NCBI GenBank assembly: GCA_036009105.1
Contig: DASYMJ010000277.1
Location: forward strand, 1-16,009
Reading direction: 5' to 3'
DNA: 16,009 bases
Source: JAFAVZ01 sp036009105
GTDB lineage: Bacteria > Acidobacteriota > Thermoanaerobaculia > Gp7-AA8
The notes under the pieces were generated by a model. The model saw nothing but the letters and a program-made list of their open reading frames with translations. It searched no databases and was not told the origin of the DNA. Positions 6,600 through 13,637 of the stretch are shown in pieces (the stretch's first letter is position 1; the number at the start of each line of letters is the position of its first letter). A program made the translations under genes and the position numbers.

Positions 6600-7429
6600 C
6601 CGGCGGCATAACTCCCCAGCACCGCGACCGTCTCGCACAGCTCGCGCAGGTGCCCCAGCGCGTTGGCCACGCGCGGCTCCGTCGCGCCGCCGGAGATGTC
6701 GGCGTAGAAGGCGTACTCCCACGGCCGCCCTTCGATGGGACGCGACTCGAGCTTGGTCAGGTTGATGTCGCGCAACGCGAAGACGGCCAGCGCCCGGAAG
6801 AGCGAGCCGGGCGTGTCGGGGGTGCGGAAAAGCACCGTCGTCTTCAGCGACGCAACGTCTTTCGGGCGCAGCTCGGCGGCGAGGGCGGGCGGCGCGATGA
6901 GGAAGAAGCGGGTGTAGTTCTCCGCGTTGTCTTCCACCCCAGCGGCGAGGATCTCGCCGCCGTACAGCTCCGCGGCCGCCGCGCCGGCAATCGCCGCCTC
7001 GGCTTCCTGCGATTCCATCACCAGCTTGACGCTCCCCGCGGTGTCATACGTCGCGATGGCCTCCGCCCGCGGCAGCTCGGCCAGGAACCGCTGGCACTGC
7101 GCCAGCGCCACCGGATGGGACAAGATGCGCCGCACGTCCGCCAGCTTCGTGCCGGGCCGCGCGATCAGGTTCAGGGAGATGCGCAGCAGCGTCTCGCCCG
7201 CGATCTCCAGCCCCGCGCCGCCGAGGAGCTCGTAGGTGCGCAGGACGGAGCCGGCGAGACTGTTCTCGATCGGGACCACGGCGGCCGCGGCCTGTCCCGA
7301 TCGGACCGCCTCGAACACGTCGTCGAACGTGCGGCAGGGGACGATCTCCGCCGCGGCGACGAGCTTGCGCGCCGCGGCCTCGCTGAAGGCGCCGCGCTCG
7401 CCCTGGATGGCCACCGTCAGCTCACTCAT
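6590..7429 (-). CDS. pheA: Prephenate dehydratase with ACT domain
   Basis: 279 residues, the usual size of a monofunctional prephenate dehydratase. It converts prephenate to phenylpyruvate in phenylalanine synthesis. The catalytic domain shows IQGERGAFSEAAA at 8-20, VVPIENSLAGSV at 51-62, LSHPVALAQC at 103-112 and the TRF motif in ENYTRFFLI with Thr173, the conserved catalytic threonine. The ACT regulatory domain spans about 194-272 with TPGSLFRAL at 206-214 and LESRPIEGRPWEYAFY at 227-242; ESRP is the phenylalanine-binding motif of the family, so feedback inhibition by phenylalanine is expected. The ATG at 7429 overlaps the end of the upstream permease gene by 8 bases (ATGAGTGA), indicating co-translation. 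The last two serine codons and the TGA stop lie in the terminal repeat of the palindromic element. Confidence 0.96.
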   Translation of the reverse strand: MSELTVAIQGERGAFSEAAARKLVAAAEIVPCRTFDDVFEAVRSGQAAAAVVPIENSLAGSVLRTYELLGGAGLEIAGETLLRISLNLIARPGTKLADVRRILSHPVALAQCQRFLAELPRAEAIATYDTAGSVKLVMESQEAEAAIAGAAAAELYGGEILAAGVEDNAENYTRFFLIAPPALAAELRPKDVASLKTTVLFRTPDTPGSLFRALAVFALRDINLTKLESRPIEGRPWEYAFYADISGGATEPRVANALGHLRELCETVAVLGSYAAGSS

Positions 7430-8645
7430 GCCGCAGCGCCTCGATCGGATTCAACTTGGCCGCCCGCATCGACGGGACCACCGTCGCCACGAACGACACC
7501 ACGATCGAGAAAACCGCGATCACCGCGATGTCGAAAGGCCGCGTCACGAATGGAATCGAAGAAACGAAGTACACCTCGGCGATCTCGGGGGGGAACGACA
7601 AGAGGTGGAACTCGGTCATCACCCAGCAGATGGCCACGCCGATGAGGATGCCGGTCAGCGTCCCCGCGACGCCGACCATCGTGCCGTACCAGAGGAAGAT
7701 GCGGCTCACCATCTTCTTCTCGGCGCCCATCGAGGTCAGGATGCCGATCTCCTTCCGCTTCTCGTGCACGGTCATGATCAGCGTCGAGACGATGTTGAAC
7801 GTCGAGACGAACACGATCAGGCCGATGACGATGAAGAGCACCAGCTGCTGGATGGCCAGCATGGAGAACAGCTGCCGGTTCATCTCCCGCCAGTCGCTCA
7901 CGGCGTAGCGGTGATCGGTGCGCTGCTCGATCTCCCGCACCACCGGCTCGAGGTCCGTGCCGGGCTGCAGCTTCACCTCGATCAGGTTCGCCGAGCCGGG
8001 CAGGCCGGTGAGCCGCTCCGCCTCGCGCAGGTCGATGAAGAGCCAGCGCGCGTCGTACTCGTAGAAGCCGGTGTCGAAGACGTTCGTCACCACGAACGAC
8101 GACGTGCGCGGCAGGAAGCTCCCGCCGCTGTCGACCGGCACCGTGATGTTGATCGAGGAGCCCTTCTCCACGCCGAGCTTCGTGGCCAGGTACTTGCCGA
8201 CCGCGATGCCGGTCTCCCCTTCCGCCGTCTCGAACTTCGCGGCCGGACCGATGACCTTGGCCAGCATCCCGGTGGTCCTGCCGCGGGATGGCTCGATGCC
8301 TTTCAGCATCACGTCCGTCCCGGTCGTGTTGTGCTCCGTGGTCACCAGCACGTGCTGAAAGAGCACGGGCGAGGCCTCGGCCAGGCCGGGCACGCCGCGC
8401 AACCGGCGCAGCAGCTCCGACGTGTCGCTGATCGGGCCGCCGACGGAGTAGACGAAGATCTCCGCGTTGCCGCCCAGCAGCTTCTGCTGCAGGTCGCGCC
8501 GGTAGCCGGTCATGAGGGCCATGGAGATGACGAGCGCCATCACGCCGATGACCAGCCCGAAGATGGAGACGACGCCCACCGCCGACACGAGCTTGTCGGT
8601 CGGGCGGCGGAGATAACGCCAGGCGATCCGGCGCGGGAGGTTCAT
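7422..8645 (-). CDS. LolC/LolE-type ABC transporter permease (FtsX/MacB fold)
   Basis: 407 residues, the usual length for LolC/LolE. Topology is typical: a first transmembrane helix at about 20-45, a large periplasmic domain at about 46-260 with a hook-like segment (NVFDTGFYEYDARWLFIDL at 188-206), then three helices at about 262-290, 315-342 and 372-393. The cytoplasmic coupling loop HEKRKEIGILTSMGA (294-308) and the ending PSMRAAKLNPIEALRHE are family hallmarks. Lol permeases extract lipoproteins from the inner membrane together with the ATPase LolD. No LolD-like ATPase is next to it here, so the ATPase would be encoded elsewhere. Related MacB-type export permeases are an alternative, but the length and single N-terminal helix favour Lol. 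It overlaps pheA downstream by 8 bases. A TCTAAT box lies 7 bases before the ATG. Confidence 0.9.
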   Translation of the reverse strand: MNLPRRIAWRYLRRPTDKLVSAVGVVSIFGLVIGVMALVISMALMTGYRRDLQQKLLGGNAEIFVYSVGGPISDTSELLRRLRGVPGLAEASPVLFQHVLVTTEHNTTGTDVMLKGIEPSRGRTTGMLAKVIGPAAKFETAEGETGIAVGKYLATKLGVEKGSSINITVPVDSGGSFLPRTSSFVVTNVFDTGFYEYDARWLFIDLREAERLTGLPGSANLIEVKLQPGTDLEPVVREIEQRTDHRYAVSDWREMNRQLFSMLAIQQLVLFIVIGLIVFVSTFNIVSTLIMTVHEKRKEIGILTSMGAEKKMVSRIFLWYGTMVGVAGTLTGILIGVAICWVMTEFHLLSFPPEIAEVYFVSSIPFVTRPFDIAVIAVFSIVVSFVATVVPSMRAAKLNPIEALRHE

Positions 8646-8652
8646 GCGGTGT

Positions 8653-8658
8653 ATTAGA
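8653..8658 (-). promoter_or_regulatory. -10-like box (TCTAAT) of the permease gene
   Basis: TCTAAT, one mismatch to TATAAT, ends 7 bases before the ATG at 8645. The spacing predicts a leaderless transcript. The region where a -35 would fall is occupied by heptamer repeats (TTCATCG on this strand), with only weak similarity to TTGACA. Confidence 0.4.
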
Positions 8659-8660
8659 AA

Positions 8661-8695
8661 CGATGAACGATGAACGATGAAGGATGAACCATGAA
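8661..8695. repeat. Tandem heptamer repeat (CGATGAA)
   Basis: Five consecutive 7-base units: CGATGAA three times, then GGATGAA and CCATGAA. It lies between the permease start (8645) and the end of the 5'-nucleotidase gene (8729). It is in head-to-tail form without an inverted partner, unlike the other two heptamer loci in the window. Confidence 0.85.
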
Positions 8696-8728
8696 CAAAA
8701 GCCGGCGGGTGGGCGGCGATCGGAGCGC

Positions 8729-10306
8729 CTATGGCGCGGCGTTCACGATCCGCCCTTCGATCGCCGTCGTGATCGTCCTGTTCGGCAGCGCCGCGATCGT
8801 CGCCTCCGTCGCCTTGCGGAAGTCGTTCTTCTGCGCATCCACCGGCGCGAGGAGCTTCGGCTTGTCCGGCCCGTTCTTGAGCAGGGGGAAGCCTTCGTTG
8901 CCGCCGTTGTCGTAGATGTAAGAAAGCGTGGCGACGGAGTACGTCGCCTTCGGATCGACCGGCGCGTACGAGCTCGCGCCGCGCTTCTTCACCTGCACGT
9001 CCGTCACCTCGTACGGCGGGCCGCCCTTGTACTTGAACTTCACGCCGCCGACCTGCAGGAAGCGGCCGTCGCCGACGTTCACGCGCTGCACGGCGTCATT
9101 GAGCAGCTCCGTCAGCTGCGCGCCAGTCACATTGAAGGAGACGAGCGGGTTGCCGTAGTAGAAGACGCCTTCCATGTCGTACTTGCGCACCGGGCCGGGG
9201 GGGATGTTGTCGTTGATGCGGATGCTGCCGCCGTTCACGAAGCCGACGTCCGTCTTCATCCAGTCCTTGGCGACGTCCGCCAGGAAATTGCCGAGCGCCG
9301 TCTCGCGGCCGCGCACCGCCGGCTCCACGCCTTCCAGCAGGTTCTGGGTCCGCCCGATCTCGTCGTTCGGCCCCAGGATCCTGGCCAGCGCATCCATCCA
9401 GCGCTGCACCTCGGCCGCCACGGCGGCGTCCTTCGGCACCGTCGCGTCGAGCATCACCCGCTCCGCCTTGACCACGGGCGGCCCGCTGTCCGGCACGCGC
9501 ACGTCCCATTCGATGATGCTCCGCGCGTCGGCATCGCCCTTCGCCACCACGCAGCGGCCGACGGTCTGCTGGATGTATTGATGATCGTGGCCGCCGACCA
9601 CGAGGTCGATCTGGGGGAACTTCTCCGCCATGGCCACGTCATCGACGAAGTCCTGATGGGTGAGGGCGATGATCACCTTCGCGCCGCGCGCCTTGAGCGA
9701 GTCGATCGACCGGCGCACCACCGCCCAGCGCGCGTTCACGTCCTGGTGATCGATGCGGAAGTAGTCGCTCTCGCCGCTGTACACGGTGATGCCGAAGATG
9801 CCGACCGGCACGTTGCCGCCGTCCAGGATCAGCGTATCGGCGGCGTTGGTCAGGCGGTCGGCGAAGGTCTGATCGCAGTTGCCGCCGCTGCAGTAGTGGA
9901 CGTTCGAGGCCACCCACCGAAAGTCCGACTCCGCCACGCGGCCGAGGGTGTAGAGCGGGTCGGGCTTCTCCAGCTCGTGGTTGCCGAGCGTGGCCACCAT
10001 GCGGCGGTCGAAGCCGCCCGCGTCGCCGTCCAGCATGTTCATCAGCCGCACCACCGGCCGCGCCGCGAGGTACTTGCTCATCACCGAGGGGAAGAGCGCA
10101 TCGCCGGCGTGGAGGAGCAGGACCGGCGTGCCGTCCGCTTCCAGGCGGAGGCGCTCGGTGCGGATCCGCGCCATGCCGCCGATGTTGCCGCCCTCCAGCC
10201 CCTCGATCTTGTAGACGTCGTTCAGCTGGAGGATGCGGAAGTGCCCGTCGGCTAGGAGCGCGGACGCGTGGAGGAGCAGAGCGAGAGCCGCACACAGAAA
10301 ACGCAT
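8729..10306 (-). CDS. Secreted 5'-nucleotidase-family metallophosphatase
   Basis: 525 residues. A signal peptide is likely (MRFLCAALALLLHASALLA, cleavage near residue 19), so the enzyme is periplasmic or secreted. The metallophosphoesterase domain shows LQLNDVYKIE (Asp30) at 27-36, HAGDALFPS (Asp69) at 66-74, TLGNHELE (Asn109, His110) at 106-113, LTHQDF (His217) and VGGHDHQY (His240, His242). The 5'-nucleotidase C-terminal domain follows from about 320, with GNFLADVAKDW, FVNGGSIRIND and the substrate loop YIYDNGGNEGFP. The family removes phosphate from nucleotides or related phosphoesters. NDVY in place of the common NDxH and GNHE in place of GNHD mark a sub-branch, so the exact substrate is unsure. 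The ATG at 10306 lies 6 bases after a CATAAT box and gives a proper signal peptide; longer frames upstream lack support. Confidence 0.92.
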   Translation of the reverse strand: MRFLCAALALLLHASALLADGHFRILQLNDVYKIEGLEGGNIGGMARIRTERLRLEADGTPVLLLHAGDALFPSVMSKYLAARPVVRLMNMLDGDAGGFDRRMVATLGNHELEKPDPLYTLGRVAESDFRWVASNVHYCSGGNCDQTFADRLTNAADTLILDGGNVPVGIFGITVYSGESDYFRIDHQDVNARWAVVRRSIDSLKARGAKVIIALTHQDFVDDVAMAEKFPQIDLVVGGHDHQYIQQTVGRCVVAKGDADARSIIEWDVRVPDSGPPVVKAERVMLDATVPKDAAVAAEVQRWMDALARILGPNDEIGRTQNLLEGVEPAVRGRETALGNFLADVAKDWMKTDVGFVNGGSIRINDNIPPGPVRKYDMEGVFYYGNPLVSFNVTGAQLTELLNDAVQRVNVGDGRFLQVGGVKFKYKGGPPYEVTDVQVKKRGASSYAPVDPKATYSVATLSYIYDNGGNEGFPLLKNGPDKPKLLAPVDAQKNDFRKATEATIAALPNRTITTAIEGRIVNAAP

Positions 10307-10312
10307 GCCCTC

Positions 10313-10318
10313 ATTATG
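10313..10318 (-). promoter_or_regulatory. -10-like box (CATAAT) of the 5'-nucleotidase gene
   Basis: CATAAT, one mismatch to TATAAT, ends 6 bases before the ATG at 10306, again predicting a leaderless transcript. No convincing -35 is seen. It lies in the 55-base divergent region shared with the M14 peptidase gene. Confidence 0.4.
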
Positions 10319-10361
10319 TGGCGGCGGGCCCCCACATTTTCCCGTTATCCTTCCCGCCGCA

Positions 10362-12653
10362 ATGAGACGCATCAGCCTCCTCGCCGTCCTTTTCGCCTCC
10401 CTCGCCGCCGCGGCCGCGCCGCTGCAGTCGCCCTCGCAGTTCCTCGGCTTCGAGGTCGGCGCGGACCGCAAGCTGGCCGACTACCGGCAGATCGTCGCCT
10501 ACCTGGAGGCGCTGGACGCGGCCTCGCCGCGCGTGCAGCTGGAGACGCTGGGCAAGACCACCCTCGGCGCAGACATGGTCATGGCCGTCATCTCCTCCGA
10601 GGAGAACATGCGCAACCTGGAGCGCATCCGTGATACGGCGCGGAAGCTGGCCGATCCGCGCGGCCTGTCGGAAGCGCAGATCGATGCGCTGGTGAACGAG
10701 GGCAAGTCGATCGTCCTCGTCACGTGCAACATCCACTCGAACGAGATCGCCTCCAGCCAGATGGCTCTGGAGTGGGCCTACGACCTGGCCCGCGCGAACG
10801 ATCCGGAGACCAAGCGGCGGCTTGCCAGCGTCGTTCTGCTGCTCGTCCCCTCGCTCAACCCGGACGGGCAAATCATGATCACCGACTACTACCGCAAGTA
10901 CCTCGGCACGCGCTACGAGGGCGGCCGGCTGCCCTGGCTCTATCACTCCTACGTCGGCCACGACAACAACCGCGACTGGTTCATGCTCACCCAGATCGAG
11001 ACCAAGAACCTCTCCCGCGCCATCTACAAGGAGTGGTATCCGCAGCTCTTCGTCGACGAGCACCAGATGGGGAGCGAAGGCCCGCGGATGTTCATCCCCC
11101 CTTTCGCCGACCCGGTCGATCCGGACGTCCATCCGCTCATCTGGCGCGAGGCGAACCTGGTCGGCACGAACATGGCCTTCCGCCTGGAGCAGCAGAAGAA
11201 GAGCGGGCTCATTTACGGCTACTCCTTCGATGCCTACTGGCTCGGCGGCACCCGCAATACCGGCTGGTGGAAGAACATCACCGGCCTGCTCTTGGAGACG
11301 GCGTCGGCTCGCATCGCCACGCCGGTCGAGGTCTCGCCGAGCGAGCTGCGCGGCGGCCAGAAGGGGCTGATCGACTACAAGGCGACCATCAATCATCCGA
11401 ACCCGTGGAAGGGCGGCGTGTGGCGGATGCGCGACATCATGGACTACGAGCGCATCGCCTCGGATGCGCTGCTGGAGACCGCCGCCGACCGGCGCGCCGA
11501 TCTGCTGCTCGACCTGGTCGCGCGGGCCCGCGACGCGGTCGCCTCGGCGCAACCCGGCGAGGCGTACCGCATCCCGAAAGAGCAGCGCGACTGGCCCACG
11601 GCGCAGCAGCTGGCCGGCCTGCTGGTCGAGCATGGCGTGGAAGTGCGCCAGGCGCCGAACGGCGACTACTGGGTCCCCATGGCCCAGCCGTACGCGAAGT
11701 TCGTCACGGAGATGCTCGAGCCGCAGCGCTATCCGGAAGTGCGGTTGCAGGCGGGGAAGGAGATCCTCCGCCCGTACGACGTGGCGACGTGGACGCTGCC
11801 GCTGGCCATGGGCGTCACGGTGGAGCACACGCTGCTGCCGCGCGTGCAGATGACGAACGTGACGGAGGTCAAACCGGAGCAGAAGGAAGTGCTGCGCATG
11901 CACGCCGGGGAGAAGAAGCCGCGCGTCACGATTTACAAGCCGTGGGGCGGCAACATCGACGAGGGCTGGACGCGCTGGCTGCTCGATACCTACGGCTTCA
12001 CGCCGAAGTCGGTCTCGCCGCAGGAGGTGAAGGCGGCGCTGGCGTCGACGGACGCATTCATCTTTCCTGACGTCGACAAGGACACCATCGCCGCCGGCCG
12101 CCGACGCGCGGAGGATGGGGCGATGCGCTACGACGACGAGCTGCCGCCGGAGTACCGCGGCGGACTGGGAACGGCAGGCGCCGACGCATTGCGCTCGTTC
12201 GTGGAGAACGGCGGGACGCTCCTGGCGTTCAGCGCGAGCTGCGACTACGTCATCGAGCAGTTCAACATCCCGGTGCGCAACACGCTGGCCCGGGCCAAGG
12301 CGGACGAGTTCTCCGTGCCCGGCTCGCTGGTGCGCATCCGCGTGAACACGGGTCATCCGGTGACGAAGGGGATGGCCGCCGAATCGGCGGCGTTCATCGA
12401 CAAGCCGATCGCGTTCGAGACCACCTCGCCCGGCGGCGAGCTGCAGCGCTGGGTGCTCGCCACGTACCCGGACGATGCGCGCGACGTTCTGTTGTCCGGC
12501 TGGATCGATGGCGCGGACAAGCTCACGCGCAAGGCAGCCGCGGTGGCCGTGACCTACGGCAAGGGCAAGATCGTGCTGCTCGGCTTTCGCCCCCAGCACC
12601 GCGGACAGACGCACGCGACGTTCCCCATGATCTTCAACACGCTGTACTGGTGA
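10362..12653 (+). CDS. Secreted M14-family zinc carboxypeptidase with C-terminal amidotransferase-like region
   Basis: 763 residues. A signal peptide is predicted (MRRISLLAVLFASLAAAAA). The peptidase domain covers about 30-340: zinc ligands His125 and Glu128 in CNIHSNEIASSQ, SLNPDG at 164-169, GHDNNRDWF at 199-207, the third zinc ligand His234 in FVDEHQMG, and the catalytic glutamate Glu312 in LLLETAS. The M14 zinc and catalytic residues are therefore complete. The C-terminal part (about 560-763) has an alternating fold resembling a class I glutamine amidotransferase (VENGGTLLAFSASCDYVI, YGKGKIVLLGFRPQHRGQTHATFP), an arrangement known for large secreted M14 peptidases. The role is probably extracellular or periplasmic peptide trimming. 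The ATG at 10362 gives the signal peptide; the upstream in-frame extension overlaps the divergent gene. TATCCT at 10346-10351 may be its -10. The last 20 bases overlap the convergent nitronate monooxygenase gene. Confidence 0.93.
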   Translation: MRRISLLAVLFASLAAAAAPLQSPSQFLGFEVGADRKLADYRQIVAYLEALDAASPRVQLETLGKTTLGADMVMAVISSEENMRNLERIRDTARKLADPRGLSEAQIDALVNEGKSIVLVTCNIHSNEIASSQMALEWAYDLARANDPETKRRLASVVLLLVPSLNPDGQIMITDYYRKYLGTRYEGGRLPWLYHSYVGHDNNRDWFMLTQIETKNLSRAIYKEWYPQLFVDEHQMGSEGPRMFIPPFADPVDPDVHPLIWREANLVGTNMAFRLEQQKKSGLIYGYSFDAYWLGGTRNTGWWKNITGLLLETASARIATPVEVSPSELRGGQKGLIDYKATINHPNPWKGGVWRMRDIMDYERIASDALLETAADRRADLLLDLVARARDAVASAQPGEAYRIPKEQRDWPTAQQLAGLLVEHGVEVRQAPNGDYWVPMAQPYAKFVTEMLEPQRYPEVRLQAGKEILRPYDVATWTLPLAMGVTVEHTLLPRVQMTNVTEVKPEQKEVLRMHAGEKKPRVTIYKPWGGNIDEGWTRWLLDTYGFTPKSVSPQEVKAALASTDAFIFPDVDKDTIAAGRRRAEDGAMRYDDELPPEYRGGLGTAGADALRSFVENGGTLLAFSASCDYVIEQFNIPVRNTLARAKADEFSVPGSLVRIRVNTGHPVTKGMAAESAAFIDKPIAFETTSPGGELQRWVLATYPDDARDVLLSGWIDGADKLTRKAAAVAVTYGKGKIVLLGFRPQHRGQTHATFPMIFNTLYW

Positions 12654-13623
12654 GCCGCTTTACCAGCTCGCCCGCCGGGATTTCCCGCGCTTGCGCCACG
12701 CCGGTGCCGGCCCAGAGCGAGAGGTACTCCGGGTTGTCCTGCCTGGCCGATGCGGTGCGCATGGGGCGGGTCAGCGAGTTCTGCGCGGGGAAGTCGAGGA
12801 TCAGTTCCTCGCGCTCGCCGATGCGGTCGACGAACGCATTGCGCAGCCCGCGCGCCGCCCGTCCGGAAAAGGCGCGGGTGATGACGGAGTCGCGTTCTTC
12901 TCGCAGCGCCCTTCTGTAGGGCTTCGACGTGCCGGCCTCCGGGCAGAGCAGGAAGGCGGTGCCCATCTGCACCGCGACCGCGCCCGCGTCCAGCGCGGCT
13001 TTCACGTCGTCCGCGGTCATGATGCCGCCCGAGGCGATGACCGGCTTGCCTTTGATCCTGCTTACGAGCTCCAGCGTGGGCAGCATCGACTCTTCCACGA
13101 ACGTCCCGCGATGCGCCCCCGCCTCGGCGCCCTGTGCGACGATCGCATCGACACCGGCCTTAGCCAGCAACTCGCCTTCGCGCGGCGAGGTCGCCGTGCC
13201 GATGACGAAGATGGCTGCCTGTTGCAGCCTCCGCATCGCGCTCTCGCCCGGGATGCCGAACGTGAAGCTGAACACGGCCGGCTTCATCTCCAGGACCACT
13301 TCGAGCTGCTCCTCGAACGGATCCTTCGGGATGTCGGGTAGCGTGGGCGGCTCGATGTGCAACGCCTCATGAATCTCCGCCATCACGTCGAGGATCGGCT
13401 GCGGATCTTTTCCCGTTTCGCGGTGATAGCCGCCCGCAAAGAGGTTCACGTTGAACGGCGCGTCGGTGAGCTCGCGCAGACTTGCGACCTCGGCCGCGAG
13501 CTGCGCCGGCGTCAAGTACCCGGCCGCGATCGCGCCGAGGCCCCCGGCGTTGCAGACGGCGGCCGCCAGCTCCACGGTGCCCGGCCCGCCGCCCATCGGG
13601 GCGAGGAGGATGGTGGGGAGCAT
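12634..13623 (-). CDS. Nitronate monooxygenase (FMN-dependent, 2-nitropropane dioxygenase family)
   Basis: 329 residues forming an FMN-binding TIM barrel. Evidence: LLAPMGGGPGTVELAAAVCNAGGLGAI-type start (residues 6-32), the FMN/catalytic segment VAQGAEAGAHRG at 162-173 with His171 as the likely catalytic base, PVIASGGIMTADDVKAAL at 194-211 (phosphate-binding glycine loop) and VQMGTAFLLCPEA at 218-230. The family oxidises nitronates with oxygen; some members are enoyl reductases or dehydrogenases, so the substrate is uncertain. The start is the ATG at 13623, 6 bases after a TAGGAT box. Its stop (12634-12636) lies within the end of the convergent M14 gene, giving a 20-base tail-to-tail overlap. 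It is divergent from the MFS gene, whose start is 14 bases away. Confidence 0.92.
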   Translation of the reverse strand: MLPTILLAPMGGGPGTVELAAAVCNAGGLGAIAAGYLTPAQLAAEVASLRELTDAPFNVNLFAGGYHRETGKDPQPILDVMAEIHEALHIEPPTLPDIPKDPFEEQLEVVLEMKPAVFSFTFGIPGESAMRRLQQAAIFVIGTATSPREGELLAKAGVDAIVAQGAEAGAHRGTFVEESMLPTLELVSRIKGKPVIASGGIMTADDVKAALDAGAVAVQMGTAFLLCPEAGTSKPYRRALREERDSVITRAFSGRAARGLRNAFVDRIGEREELILDFPAQNSLTRPMRTASARQDNPEYLSLWAGTGVAQAREIPAGELVKRLTSTAC

Positions 13624-13625
13624 GC

Positions 13626-13630
13626 AAGGA
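13626..13630 (+). promoter_or_regulatory. Ribosome-binding site (AAGGA) of the MFS gene
   Basis: AAGGA lies 7 bases before the GTG at 13638 and supports that start. It is one of few clear Shine-Dalgarno matches in the window and overlaps the probable -10 box of the divergent gene by one base. Confidence 0.55.
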
Positions 13631-13635
13631 TCCTA
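13630..13635 (-). promoter_or_regulatory. -10-like box (TAGGAT) of the nitronate monooxygenase gene
   Basis: TAGGAT, two mismatches to TATAAT but with the key T1, A2 and T6, ends 6 bases before the ATG at 13623. It lies between two divergent starts, so the plus-strand gene must be read from a promoter further back, inside the monooxygenase gene. Confidence 0.35.
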
Positions 13636-13637
13636 TC

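Noticed and set aside
7236..8657. 473-codon open frame on the plus strand
   Set aside because: Antisense of the permease and the pheA start; His/Arg/Asp-rich shadow.
10314..12614. 766-codon open frame on the minus strand
   Set aside because: Antisense of the M14 peptidase gene; long only because GC-rich codons avoid stops.
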